Of a stretch of DNA of 64,000 nucleotides, positions 33,188 to 42,000 are shown piece by piece. Source of the stretch: Limnohabitans sp. (GTDB lineage: Bacteria > Pseudomonadota > Gammaproteobacteria > Burkholderiales > Burkholderiaceae_C); the NCBI RefSeq assembly GCF_017848645.1, contig NZ_JAFEIF010000069.1:30608-94607 (forward strand), written 5' to 3'. A program made the translations under genes and the position numbers. The notes under the pieces are model-generated. The model saw only the letters and a program-made list of their open reading frames with translations, did no database searches and had not been told where the DNA came from. Each line of letters begins with the position of its first letter. Positions within the stretch are counted from its first letter, which is position 1.

Positions 33188-33514
33188 ATGGCTTTTGAAA
33201 TTCAATACTTCCATGAGCGTGTGTACGCAGAAGTGCAATCATGGCCTGTTGATGTCCTCGCCGACTATGCGCGATTGGTAGAACTTCTCACGGAACATGG
33301 GCCGAGCCTTCGCTTGCCACATTCGCGCGCTTTTGGTGATGGCTTGTTTGAACTGCGCCCGCGCGGCCGATCGGGAATTGGTCGGGCGTTTTACTGTTTC
33401 TTGGTGGGCAAGAGAGTGGTCGTTTTGCATGCTTTTATCAAGAAGTCGCAGCAGACGCCAGATAACGAATTGAAGATGGCACGAAAACGATTAAAGGAAT
33501 TGATGCATGGCTGA
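33188..33514 (+). CDS. HigB/RelE-type toxin (Gp49-like)
   Basis: A 108-residue basic protein with the RelE/HigB Gp49-like pattern: LVELLTEHGPSLRLPHSRAF, GLFELRPRGRSGIGRAFYCF, VVLHAFIKKSQQTPDNELK. Such toxins cleave ribosome-bound mRNA. The toxin gene precedes the antitoxin, as in higBA systems, and overlaps it by 8 nt. It lies between ykgJ remnant B and the intact ykgJ gene. Confidence 0.92.
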   Translation: MAFEIQYFHERVYAEVQSWPVDVLADYARLVELLTEHGPSLRLPHSRAFGDGLFELRPRGRSGIGRAFYCFLVGKRVVVLHAFIKKSQQTPDNELKMARKRLKELMHG

Positions 33515-33824
33515 CTTGACGTACAAACCCATTCCTCACAATCACACTGAATTTTTGGCGGCAGCACGGCTGCGCCCTGGATTCAATGATGCTTACGACA
33601 GTCTAGAGCTCGAATACACCGTTGCAAGCCAAATGCTGAAAGCCCGAACAAAAGCTGGCCTGACGCAAGATGCCGTTGCAGAGCGCATGGGCACAACAAA
33701 AAGTGCCATTTCACGCTTAGAAGGTTCAGGGCGGCACGCCCCCTCATTGGCGACATTGAAAAAGTACGCCGCTGCGGTGGGCTGTGATTTACAGGTCAGG
33801 TTCGTACCTCAAAAAGCAAGATAA
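33507..33824 (+). CDS. HigA-type helix-turn-helix (XRE) antitoxin
   Basis: A 105-residue protein with an XRE helix-turn-helix (KAGLTQDAVAERMGTTKSAI, then SRLEGSGR), ending LQVRFVPQKAR. It should neutralise the preceding HigB-type toxin and repress the operon. The 8-nt overlap implies translational coupling. Confidence 0.92.
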   Translation: MADLTYKPIPHNHTEFLAAARLRPGFNDAYDSLELEYTVASQMLKARTKAGLTQDAVAERMGTTKSAISRLEGSGRHAPSLATLKKYAAAVGCDLQVRFVPQKAR

Positions 33825-33905
33825 GCCCGAGCTGGTCATTTCATCGAATGGCAACACGAAACCTTGAGGTTCAAGGTCAAGTGCCTAAGCCTGGCATCCC
33901 ACCCA

Positions 33906-34178
33906 TCACCCCGGCCGCGTCAATTCCTCCAGCCGCATCAGCCAAGCCCGGGCATGCACCCCGCCGTCTTCTACAGCCCCGCACATCTCCACCGCCGCTT
34001 GCAGTTGCCCGCACACCGCAGGCCGTTCGGGTTGCCCAAAAATTTTGCAGCGCAGTTGGTCGTCAAGTTGCACGCAGGGCACGCCTGCAGGTTTGCCTTG
34101 GGGCATGCCGGGGATGGGCGAGGAGATGGAGGGTGCGGTGCAGCAAGCGGCGCAGCCGGGGCGGCAAGTCAAAGTCAT
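33906..34178 (-). CDS. YkgJ-family cysteine cluster protein, intact copy
   Basis: A 90-residue protein starting [13 protein letters not shown], with further cysteines in GVPCVQL, LRCKIFG, AVCGQL and EMCGA. This CxxxCxxCC plus spaced-Cys pattern and the PGMPxGKPAG motif define the YkgJ family, proposed zinc- or iron-chelating proteins. It lies 19 nt downstream of mltA on the same strand and may be co-transcribed. It is the reference for three truncated copies to its left. Confidence 0.9.
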   Translation of the reverse strand: MTLTCRPGCAACCTAPSISSPIPGMPQGKPAGVPCVQLDDQLRCKIFGQPERPAVCGQLQAAVEMCGAVEDGGVHARAWLMRLEELTRPG

Positions 34179-34197
34179 CCGGTTTTGGGCACCCGAA

Positions 34198-35370
34198 TCA
34201 GCGTGGCCACAGGGCCCACATTTGCAGGGGTTGCTTCAGGCGTCCGGCCAGCTCGCCCGCTGCCGGGCCGGAGCCCGCGTAATAGTCGGCCCGCACGGCG
34301 CCCACGATGGCGGTGCCGGTGTCTTGGGCCAGCACCAGGCGGTCTAAATTGGTTTGGGGGCCGATTGACTTCATCCACACCGGGGTGCCGTAGGGGATGC
34401 TGCGGCGGTCCACCGCAATCGAGCGCTCGGCCGTGAGCGGCACGCCTTGTGCGCCTTTGGGACCGGGCGGCACGCTGCCTTGGGGCACGGCTTCTTCGCG
34501 GAAAAACACCACACGCGGGTTTTGCCACAGCAGCTCGTTCACCCGCGAGGGGTTGCGGTCAATCCAGGCTTTGATGCCGGGCCAGCTGGCGTCGGTGATC
34601 AGGCGGCGGTCGAGCAGCCAGCGGCCAATGCTTTTGTAGGGTTGGTCGTTGGTGGCGGCGTAGGCCATGCGCACCCAGCGCTGGCGGCCGTCGGGCTCGG
34701 TCACGTTGACCAGGCCCGAGCCTTGGATGTGCAGCACCATCGCGTCCACCGGGTCGGCCAAATACAGCAGTTCTTTGCCGCGCAGGGCGGCGCGGGCGGC
34801 GGGCAGGGTTTCGATTTCTTGTCGGCTGAACCACGGTTTGCGCTGGGCCAGTTGGGCGGGCGGCGCATACAGCGGCACCTGGAACGCGCCTTGCGCTCTG
34901 CGCGAGCCGGTCAAGGCGGGTTCGTAATAACCGGTGAGCAAACCGGTCAGTAGGCCTTCGCTGCGTTGGTCCAGCGCCTCGACGCGGTAGGGCTGGAGTT
35001 TTTCGCGCATCCAGCGGCGCTGCACCTCGGCGCTGGCGTTGGCCAGTTGGGCCACTTCGGTGCACAGCGTCCGCCAGTCGGGGGCCGGGCGTTGGCAGCT
35101 TTGGAGCCAGGCGGGCCAAGCTTCGTTGACGGCGTCGCGGTCCATGCCGGGCAGCTCGGCCCAGCGCACGGGCACCCAGCGGCTTTGCTCGCGCACCAAG
35201 GCGGGCGGCAGGGGCCGGGCGTCGTCCATGCTGGGCAGCGGCGATGGGCTTGAGGTGGGTGGGGCTTGCACCACGGGGGCGACCGAGCAGGCGGCCAGCA
35301 TGCCTACAATCGCGGCCATCAAGAAGCCGACCCGCAACGGGCGGCGGGTCAAGAAACGGGGTTTTTGCAT
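34198..35370 (-). CDS. mltA: Membrane-bound lytic murein transglycosylase A (MltA)
   Basis: MltA cleaves glycan strands of peptidoglycan from the outer membrane. The 390-residue product has a lipoprotein signal ending MLAACS, the MltA domain ([20 protein letters not shown] near 140), [10 protein letters not shown] near 210 and the 3D domain with the catalytic Asp D350 in LAQDTGTAI, followed by [12 protein letters not shown] at 35370 ([12 protein letters not shown]) is chosen because the signal peptide begins there. Its start codon shares bases with that of a divergent small gene. Confidence 0.94.
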   Translation of the reverse strand: MQKPRFLTRRPLRVGFLMAAIVGMLAACSVAPVVQAPPTSSPSPLPSMDDARPLPPALVREQSRWVPVRWAELPGMDRDAVNEAWPAWLQSCQRPAPDWRTLCTEVAQLANASAEVQRRWMREKLQPYRVEALDQRSEGLLTGLLTGYYEPALTGSRRAQGAFQVPLYAPPAQLAQRKPWFSRQEIETLPAARAALRGKELLYLADPVDAMVLHIQGSGLVNVTEPDGRQRWVRMAYAATNDQPYKSIGRWLLDRRLITDASWPGIKAWIDRNPSRVNELLWQNPRVVFFREEAVPQGSVPPGPKGAQGVPLTAERSIAVDRRSIPYGTPVWMKSIGPQTNLDRLVLAQDTGTAIVGAVRADYYAGSGPAAGELAGRLKQPLQMWALWPR

Positions 35371-35617
35371 GGGTCTGATTTTGCTGGAAGCTTTGCTGGC
35401 CTTGCTCATTTTCATCGCGATTGTCTGGTGGACCATGTTTTCCGGCCGCAGCAAAGGTGAATTGCGCCAGGCCCAGCCGCCGTCTGATCAGCCCCCGAAC
35501 GAGGCCAGCGGGCAAACACCGGGCACAGCCCTGAGCGAAGCAGTGTCCAAAGAAGCCCCAACAGCGCCACCAGCCACGCCAACCACAACGCCAACTTCCG
35601 ACGAAACCCGCCGCTGA
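35369..35617 (+). CDS. Small single-pass membrane protein, start overlapping mltA
   Basis: An 82-residue protein beginning with a membrane helix ([20 protein letters not shown]) followed by a Pro-, Ala- and Thr-rich polar tail. GGGG lies about 9 nt upstream of the ATG. Start codons of this gene (35369-35371) and of divergent mltA (35368-35370) overlap by two bases, so each 5' region lies inside the other gene. Function unknown; I recall similar short proteins in Comamonadaceae. Confidence 0.62.
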   Translation: MGLILLEALLALLIFIAIVWWTMFSGRSKGELRQAQPPSDQPPNEASGQTPGTALSEAVSKEAPTAPPATPTTTPTSDETRR

Positions 35618-35622
35618 AGTGT

Positions 35623-36246
35623 TCAGTCCAGCAGGGTGTGCGCGCCTTCAAAGCGCTGCGCGTAATAGTTGCTGCTGAGCGCGTCGATGCGCACCCCGGT
35701 GCGGGGGTTGCTGGCGTGCACAAAACGGCCGTCACCCACGTACACCCCCACATGCGAGTGGCGTGCGCCCAGGGTGTTGAAGAACACCAGATCGCCCGGC
35801 TGCAAGTCGGCCCGGTCGATGGGGCGGGACAGGCGGCCCAGGTCGGCCGCTGAGCCCTGCACCCGCAAGCCCGAGCCTTCGCGCAGCACATGGGCCACCA
35901 GGCCCGAGCAGTCAAAGCCCGTGGCCGGGCCGCGCCCGCCCCAGGCATAGGGCGTGTCGAGCAAGGACAGCGCCACCATGGCCACGTCGTTGCGTGCGCT
36001 GTTGTAAGGGCCTGAGGGCCGAGGGCGCGATGCCGCAGGGTTGGTGGGCACACCACTTGGGGTCACAGGGCGTTTGGCCGGGGGCGATGAGCAGCCCGCC
36101 AGCAAGACGGCAGCGCCCAGCCCCAGCCCACTGAGCAGCCAGCTGCGGCGCTGAGCGCCATCCGCTGCGGGCGCTGCAGGTGCAGGCTTGGGCGCTCGTT
36201 TAGGCGCGGTCAGCGTTGGGCTCCAAGTGGTGCCTGCTTTGTTCAT
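35623..36246 (-). CDS. NlpC/P60-family lipoprotein, putative peptidoglycan endopeptidase
   Basis: The 207-residue product has a positively charged start, a lipobox LLAGCS near residue 50, a proline-rich linker and an NlpC/P60 domain with catalytic Cys in TGFDCSGLVAHV, His in SHVGVYVG and a third polar residue in FVHASNP. Such enzymes cut peptide cross-links in the cell wall. Its ATG overlaps the stop of the response regulator gene by 4 nt (ATGA), so it is coupled to the two-component genes upstream. Confidence 0.93.
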   Translation of the reverse strand: MNKAGTTWSPTLTAPKRAPKPAPAAPAADGAQRRSWLLSGLGLGAAVLLAGCSSPPAKRPVTPSGVPTNPAASRPRPSGPYNSARNDVAMVALSLLDTPYAWGGRGPATGFDCSGLVAHVLREGSGLRVQGSAADLGRLSRPIDRADLQPGDLVFFNTLGARHSHVGVYVGDGRFVHASNPRTGVRIDALSSNYYAQRFEGAHTLLD

Positions 36247-36908
36247 GCCAGTTGCCGCATCAGGTTGGCCAGCTCCACAGCCGACTTCACTTCCATTTTG
36301 TCGAACACCCGGGCGCGGTGCACCTCGACCGTGCGCACGCTGATGTCGAGCTGGTCGGCGATCAGTTTGTTGGGCAGGCCTTCCACCACCAGGCGCATGA
36401 CGTCGCGTTCGCGCTCGGTCAGCTCCAGCAGGCGCGATTGCAGGCGCTGCTGCGTTTGCCGGGCCACCAGGCGTTCTTGCGAGAGGGCCAAGGCCTGCTC
36501 CACCCGGTCGACCAGGGCGTTGTCGGAAAAAGGCTTTTCGCAAAAGTCAAAGGCCCCGCGCTTGACGCTGTCCACCGCGGTGGGCACATCGGCGTGGCCG
36601 GTCAAAAAAATCACGGGCCAGGCCTGCGCCATGCCCTTGGCCAGCAGTTGCTCGAACAGGGCCAGGCCGCTCATGCCGGGCATGCGCACGTCCAGCAAGA
36701 TGCAGCCCGATTGCTGCAGCCGGGCCGGGTCGGGCTGCCAAGCCGCACCATCGTGCGAGCTCTGGCCTTGCAGCATGGCCAAAAAAGCTTCGGCGCTGTC
36801 AAAAGACTCACTCAGCAAGCGCCGCGTGCGCAGCAACCAGGCCATGCCCTCGCGCACGCTGGCGTCGTCATCCACAATGAAAACGATGGGCGTGTCGGTG
36901 GGGGTCAT
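36243..36908 (-). CDS. FixJ/NarL-type response regulator
   Basis: A 221-residue regulator with a receiver domain (acidic pocket IVDDDASVREG, phospho-acceptor D73 in LLDVRMPGMSG, conserved K125 in CEKPFSD) and a LuxR-type helix-turn-helix (LTERERDVMRLVVEGLPNKL, then IADQLDISVRTVEVHRARV). Between beta-2 and the phospho-acceptor lies an unusually long loop (about residues 48-66). It is coupled to the sensor kinase upstream by an ATGA overlap and to the NlpC/P60 gene downstream. Confidence 0.95.
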   Translation of the reverse strand: MTPTDTPIVFIVDDDASVREGMAWLLRTRRLLSESFDSAEAFLAMLQGQSSHDGAAWQPDPARLQQSGCILLDVRMPGMSGLALFEQLLAKGMAQAWPVIFLTGHADVPTAVDSVKRGAFDFCEKPFSDNALVDRVEQALALSQERLVARQTQQRLQSRLLELTERERDVMRLVVEGLPNKLIADQLDISVRTVEVHRARVFDKMEVKSAVELANLMRQLA

Positions 36909-38983
36909 GCGGCGATCTTATCCAAAAGCACGGCGGGCAAAGTGAAGCGAAAAACCGTGCCCCGGGGGTCCAGGGGTTCGAAATTGAGGTGCCCGCCGTG
37001 CTGCTCGACCACGGTGCGGCACAGGCTCAGGCCCAGGCCCATGCCTTCGGCTTTGGTCGTGAAAAAGGGGGTGAACAGCTGGCCGGCCACGTCTTCGCCA
37101 ATGCCCACGCCCACATCACTGACCGAGAACTCCACCCAGCCGTGCTCGGCGTTCGATGCGGCGCGCCGCGCCTGCAGCACCAGCACCCGCTCGGTGCTGC
37201 CGGGCTGGTCCATGGCTTGCATGCCGTTGCGCGCCAGGTTCAGCAGCACTTGCTCGACCATGGTGCGGTCGCACATGACCGGGGGCAGTTTGGGCTCGAT
37301 GCGGGTGTGCACCTTGACTTGCAGCTTGCGCGCTTGCAGGTTGACCAGCGGGGCAATCGCGTCGAGCAGGGCCACAGGTGCCACAGCTTCGCGCGCCTGG
37401 TCGCGGCGGCGCACAAAGTCGTGCACGCTGTTGATGACCTTGCCCGCCCGCCCGGCTTGCTCGGCAATGCGGCGCAGGGCCATGTGCACATCGTCCAGGG
37501 TTTGCGGCACGGCGGCGGGGTCTTTGAGCAGGTTGAGCGAGCCATTGGCATAACTGGCGATGGCGGCCAGCGGTTGGTTCAGCTCGTGGCTGAGCAAGGA
37601 GGCCATCTCGCCCACGGTGGCCAGTCGGGCGGTGGCCTGCAGGCGCTCTTGGCTCGCGCGCGAGAGTTCTTCGATGCGCCGCTGCTCGCTGATGTCGATC
37701 ACCGCGCCCATCCAGCCGGTTTGCTGGCCTTGCACGCTGATGAGCGGCGCTTCGATGATCAGCACCTCAAAGCGTGTGCCATCGGCCCGCATGAAGACCG
37801 ACTCGAAGCCTTCGCGTGGCGGTGCGTTGCCTGCCAGCCGGATGGCCTGGCGCTGCTTGTATTCGTCCACCATTTCCGGGGGCCAATAGGGCATGGGGGC
37901 CAGCTTGCCCGTGAGCTGTTCGGCCGTCAGCCCCACCATTTGACAAAAGGCCGGGTTCACGTAGGTGATGCGCCCTTCCAGGTCGCGCGCGCGCAAGCCG
38001 GTCACCAGCGAGTCTTCCATGGCCTTGCGAAAGGCCAGCGCTTCGGCCAGGTCGTTTTCGGCTTTCAGGCGGCGGCGCGAGTCTTTGGCCAGCAAGACCA
38101 TCACCGTGACCAGCGCGATCGACATGGCGGTGACCAGCGCCGTGAGCACGTTGGGGAACAGGTCGGGCTCGCCCCGGCGGCCGTCCATGCGCAAGACCAG
38201 GGTGTTGCCCGGCAAGTCCACCAGCTGCTGGGCGGTGAACACGCGCAAGCCCCGGCTTTGGGTGCCCGCAATGGCCAGCCGCGTGCCGTCGGGTTCGGTG
38301 AAGGAAATTTCGTTGCGCCGACCAAACCCCTCCCCCAAGCGCGCACTGATGAGCTCCTGCAGCCCGTAGGTCACCACCGTGAAACCCACCAGTGCGCCGC
38401 CTTGGGTGTTGGGCAAGCACATGTCCATGACTTCCATGCCCAAGCCATCGGTTTGGGGCAAGAAGTACGAGCGGGAATAACTCGGGCCACTGCTGCGCCG
38501 TGCCCGCAGGCAGGCTTGCTGGGTTTCGCTCAGGGTTTCGGTGCGGGGCACGCGTTCAAACACCGGACTGCGCAGGGCCGAGTCGGCCGATTGCTTGAGG
38601 TTCAGTGCGGTGTCGCGCCACTCGATGCGCAGCATGTCGCGGTTTTCCCGCAAGAGCGCTTGCGCCTCCAGGCTCCAAAAGGCTTCTGAAGGGTGGCTCG
38701 ATTGCAGGCCTTGCAGGGCTTGCACATGGCGCGAGAGTTGGGTGCGCAGGTCACTGACCGCGTTGGCGGTGTCGCGTTCGAGCTCGGCTTGCAGCTGGCT
38801 CGCTTCGTAGCGCCCGGCCAGCCAGACCAGTGTCACCAGCACCGCCATGACCAGTGCGATCAAGGCGCTCCAGAGGCTGCGGCGACCCCGCCCGCCGGGC
38901 AAGGCGTCTTCTACGGCCTGCCACCAGGCCAGGGTGCGTGCTTTGAATGTGGGGATCAGGCGCTGCAGCGCTGGGGGTGTCAT
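36905..38983 (-). CDS. PAS-domain sensor histidine kinase
   Basis: A 692-residue membrane kinase with TM helices near residues 38-58 and 280-300 flanking a roughly 215-residue periplasmic sensor region, a PAS domain (about 320-440, ending VIDISEQRR), and a transmitter whose His at 466 lies in SHELNQPLAAIASY, the DctB/FixL-type sequence. The ATP-binding part has NLARNGMQAM, SDVGVGIG and GMGLGLSLCRTVVEQHGG. ATG at 38983 is preferred to the GTG six codons earlier. It pairs with the FixJ-type regulator downstream. The signal is not evident. Confidence 0.94.
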   Translation of the reverse strand: MTPPALQRLIPTFKARTLAWWQAVEDALPGGRGRRSLWSALIALVMAVLVTLVWLAGRYEASQLQAELERDTANAVSDLRTQLSRHVQALQGLQSSHPSEAFWSLEAQALLRENRDMLRIEWRDTALNLKQSADSALRSPVFERVPRTETLSETQQACLRARRSSGPSYSRSYFLPQTDGLGMEVMDMCLPNTQGGALVGFTVVTYGLQELISARLGEGFGRRNEISFTEPDGTRLAIAGTQSRGLRVFTAQQLVDLPGNTLVLRMDGRRGEPDLFPNVLTALVTAMSIALVTVMVLLAKDSRRRLKAENDLAEALAFRKAMEDSLVTGLRARDLEGRITYVNPAFCQMVGLTAEQLTGKLAPMPYWPPEMVDEYKQRQAIRLAGNAPPREGFESVFMRADGTRFEVLIIEAPLISVQGQQTGWMGAVIDISEQRRIEELSRASQERLQATARLATVGEMASLLSHELNQPLAAIASYANGSLNLLKDPAAVPQTLDDVHMALRRIAEQAGRAGKVINSVHDFVRRRDQAREAVAPVALLDAIAPLVNLQARKLQVKVHTRIEPKLPPVMCDRTMVEQVLLNLARNGMQAMDQPGSTERVLVLQARRAASNAEHGWVEFSVSDVGVGIGEDVAGQLFTPFFTTKAEGMGLGLSLCRTVVEQHGGHLNFEPLDPRGTVFRFTLPAVLLDKIAA

Positions 38984-39046
38984 GCCCGCATTGTCCTGCA
39001 CCCATGGGCCTGTCGCATTCAGCGGGTGGGGACTGGACGGCGCAGA

Positions 39047-42000
39047 TCAAGGGGGGTTGATGGGCGCGGGGGGGCTGCTTGGGCGCGACTCTACCCGGGT
39101 GACTTGTGGATTGGCCCAGCTGCCATCCACCAAAAACTCTTGCGCCGAGGCGCGCGACAAGGGGTTTTGCAAAAGCCATTGGGCAATGAAGGTGGTCAGG
39201 CCCACCAAGGGGTTGACGGTGATGGCCGCCACCAAAGAGGCGGTGCCCGTGTCCACGATGGGCAGGATTTGCACACGCAATTTTTGCGATTCGCGGGCGA
39301 TGTCGGCCGAGCCGTCCAGTTGCACCAGCGCGTTGACGCCTTTGATCTGCAGGTTGCGGGTGTTGGCCATGCCGTGCACGATGGTCACGTCGCCCTGCAC
39401 CGAGTCGAATGCAAAGCCCTGCGCAAACACATCCCTGAAGTCGAACAGCAAGCGCCGTGGCAAGGCCTGCAGGCTGAGCACGCCCAGCAGCTTGGCCACC
39501 CCGGGGTCGGCCTTGAGGAATTGGCCACGCCCCATGCGCACATCGAGGTGGCCGTTCAGGCTGGGGTAATGCAGGTCCAGCGGCGAGCCCTGCCAGCTGA
39601 CCACGCCTTCGATCTGCCCGGTGCCGCCGCGCAAGGCGTCGGGTGTGCCCAGCCGGGTCAACATGGCTCCGGCATCGCGCACGTCCAGCACGAAGTTCAT
39701 CTCGCTCTTGCGCAAGGGGCTGCCTTCGCGGGCCGCCAGCCAGCGGCCCGTGCTGCGCAGCGTGCCTTCGGGCAGATCGATGTTGAATTTTTTGAGTTGC
39801 CACTCGCGCGCTGCAGGGGTTTGGGCGAGGCCCTTGTCGGCGTTGACGGCTTCGATCTCGACGCGCCCGAGTTGTTTGCCGCGCAGCTCCAGCGCGTCCA
39901 CCACGATGTCGAGTGCGGGCAGGCTGACGGGGGGGGCTTCGAGCAGGCTTTCCACCTCGCGTGCGCTGGCGGGTGGCAAATTCAGGCGGCTCAGGCGGGC
40001 AAACAATTGGCCTGCCTGGTCGCTTTGGCCGCTTGGGTCGCTCACGCCAGGCTTGGCTTGGTCAAAGCGCACATGGCCGCTCAGTTCAGCCGCGTCGATG
40101 TTGACGCGCCAGCGCCCCGCTTCGTGGGTGCCACCCGCTTGCACCCGGTGCAGGTGGCGGCCGTTGGCGATCAGGCTGTTGGCTTTGAGGCCCAGGCGCG
40201 TGGGCAGGTAATCTTGCCAGGCTGAGGGCGCCTGCGGCGCACCGGGTGTGGACGCTTTTGTAGGTTGCGGTGTGGTCTGCGGTGTGGCCGCAGGTGCTGG
40301 CGTGGGCAGCAAGGCCAGCCATTCGTCCACCACCAGGCGGTCCACGTCCACGCTGGCCGTGACGCCGCTCTCGGGCAGCGCGGGCAGCTTGCCCGGCAAC
40401 ACGCCCAAGCCCAGTTGCCCGCGCAGCACGCGGGGGGTGTCGGTGCTCAAGTCACGCACGTACATCAGCCGCGCTGTGTCGCCCAAGGTGAGCGTGATCT
40501 CGTCTTGCGGCCCGCTGGCGGTTTGTTTCGAGCGGATCTGCAGGGCCAGGGGTTTTTCGGCTGGGGCGGGTTTGCCCAAGGGGGCTGGCAGTTGCAAGCC
40601 CAGGCCAGCCAGGCGGCTGTTGACCGTCAGCTCGGGCAGGCCTTGGTGCCAGGCCAGGCGGGCGCTGTAGTCGGTGGCGCCGCTGGCGTGTTGGGCCAGC
40701 AGGTTCAGGGGGGCCACATCGTGCGCAGCTTGCAGGCCCGCCGCGCTCACGCGGCCTTGGGCCGTAAAGGCCATTGGGGTGCTGGTGGGTGCGGCTTGGC
40801 CTGCAACCGGTTCGGGTGTCTGCATGTCGCCGTCGATCAGGGCGGGCCCGCCCAGCAGCGTGGCTTGCAACTGGCGTACCTCAAAACCGCGTTCGTTGAA
40901 CTGGAGCTTGCCGCGCAGTTGGTTCAGCCAGGGTGTGCCGGGCAGCATGCGCAGGTCGTTGCCATCGAACTGCACGCTGCCTTGCACGCGTGTGCTGGCC
41001 AGGTCCAGCAGGGGCAGTTGCAAGGCAAAGCGGGTGAGCAAGGGGCCGCTGGCTTGGGCGGGTTGCAGCGCGCCCGAGAGCAGCGCGTTCAATGGCGACT
41101 GCCGCACCACGCCCAGCACCAGGGGGGCGTCGGCCAGGCTTTGCGCCTGCACACGCAGCACCGGTTGGTGCGCCATGTCGGCGATGCCCACTGTGGCGGC
41201 CTTGAGCGCAATGGCTTGCGCGCCCTCGCCCACCTGGGCGCTGGCTTCGCGCAGCTGCATGCCCAGGCGGTCAAAAGTCAGTCGGCCTTGCAGGGCGCGC
41301 AGGCGCGGCCAGGGCACTTCACCGGGGGTCGTCAGGGAGGCGGGCACCATGTCGAACTCGGCGTCTTTCAACAGCCCGGAAAAGAAGAATGTGCCGTCTT
41401 CGGGCTGGGCAAAGGGCAGTTTGTCCAGGTCGCCCTGGATCTGGACCTGCACCTCTTCGTAGCGGCCTTGCACCAGCGCATCGCGCAGGTAGTGGCGCAC
41501 TTCGGGCGGCAGGTTCAGCGGCAGGTAGCGGTGCACGGCGGCGGCTTGTGCGCGCTGGATGCGTCCTTGCAAGCTGAGCACACCGGGCCCTTGGCCTTGG
41601 GGGCCGGGTCGCCACTGGCCTTGCCATTGGCCTTGCAGGTCGGCGTTGGCCAGGCTCAACGACCACTGCGGCACATGCCACGGCCCGGTGGCTTGGCCCT
41701 TGTCTGTCTCGCGTGCCCAGCGCAGGCTCGCCTGCAATTGTTGCAAGGGCACTTCGGCAGGCTCTATCAGGCCAGGCAACCACAGGGCGCTGCCCGCGCC
41801 GGTTTGCAAATCGACTTGCCCGCCGTTGGCGCTCAGCGCCAGTGTCAATTGGCCGCCGCGCAGGCCGGGCACGTCGGCGCCGGGCAGCGTGCCCCAGGCG
41901 GCCACCACCTCAGAGCCGGGCTGCCAGCTCAGGCCCTCCACCTTGGCCTGCGCTTCTTGCAGGTCGGGTTGGGTCCAGTCGCCTTGCCAGCGCAGGCCCA

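Noticed and set aside
25530..34178. Prophage or integrative element with tRNA target
   Set aside because: No integrase, tRNA, phage structural gene or conjugation gene is visible, so the segment is described only as accessory DNA.
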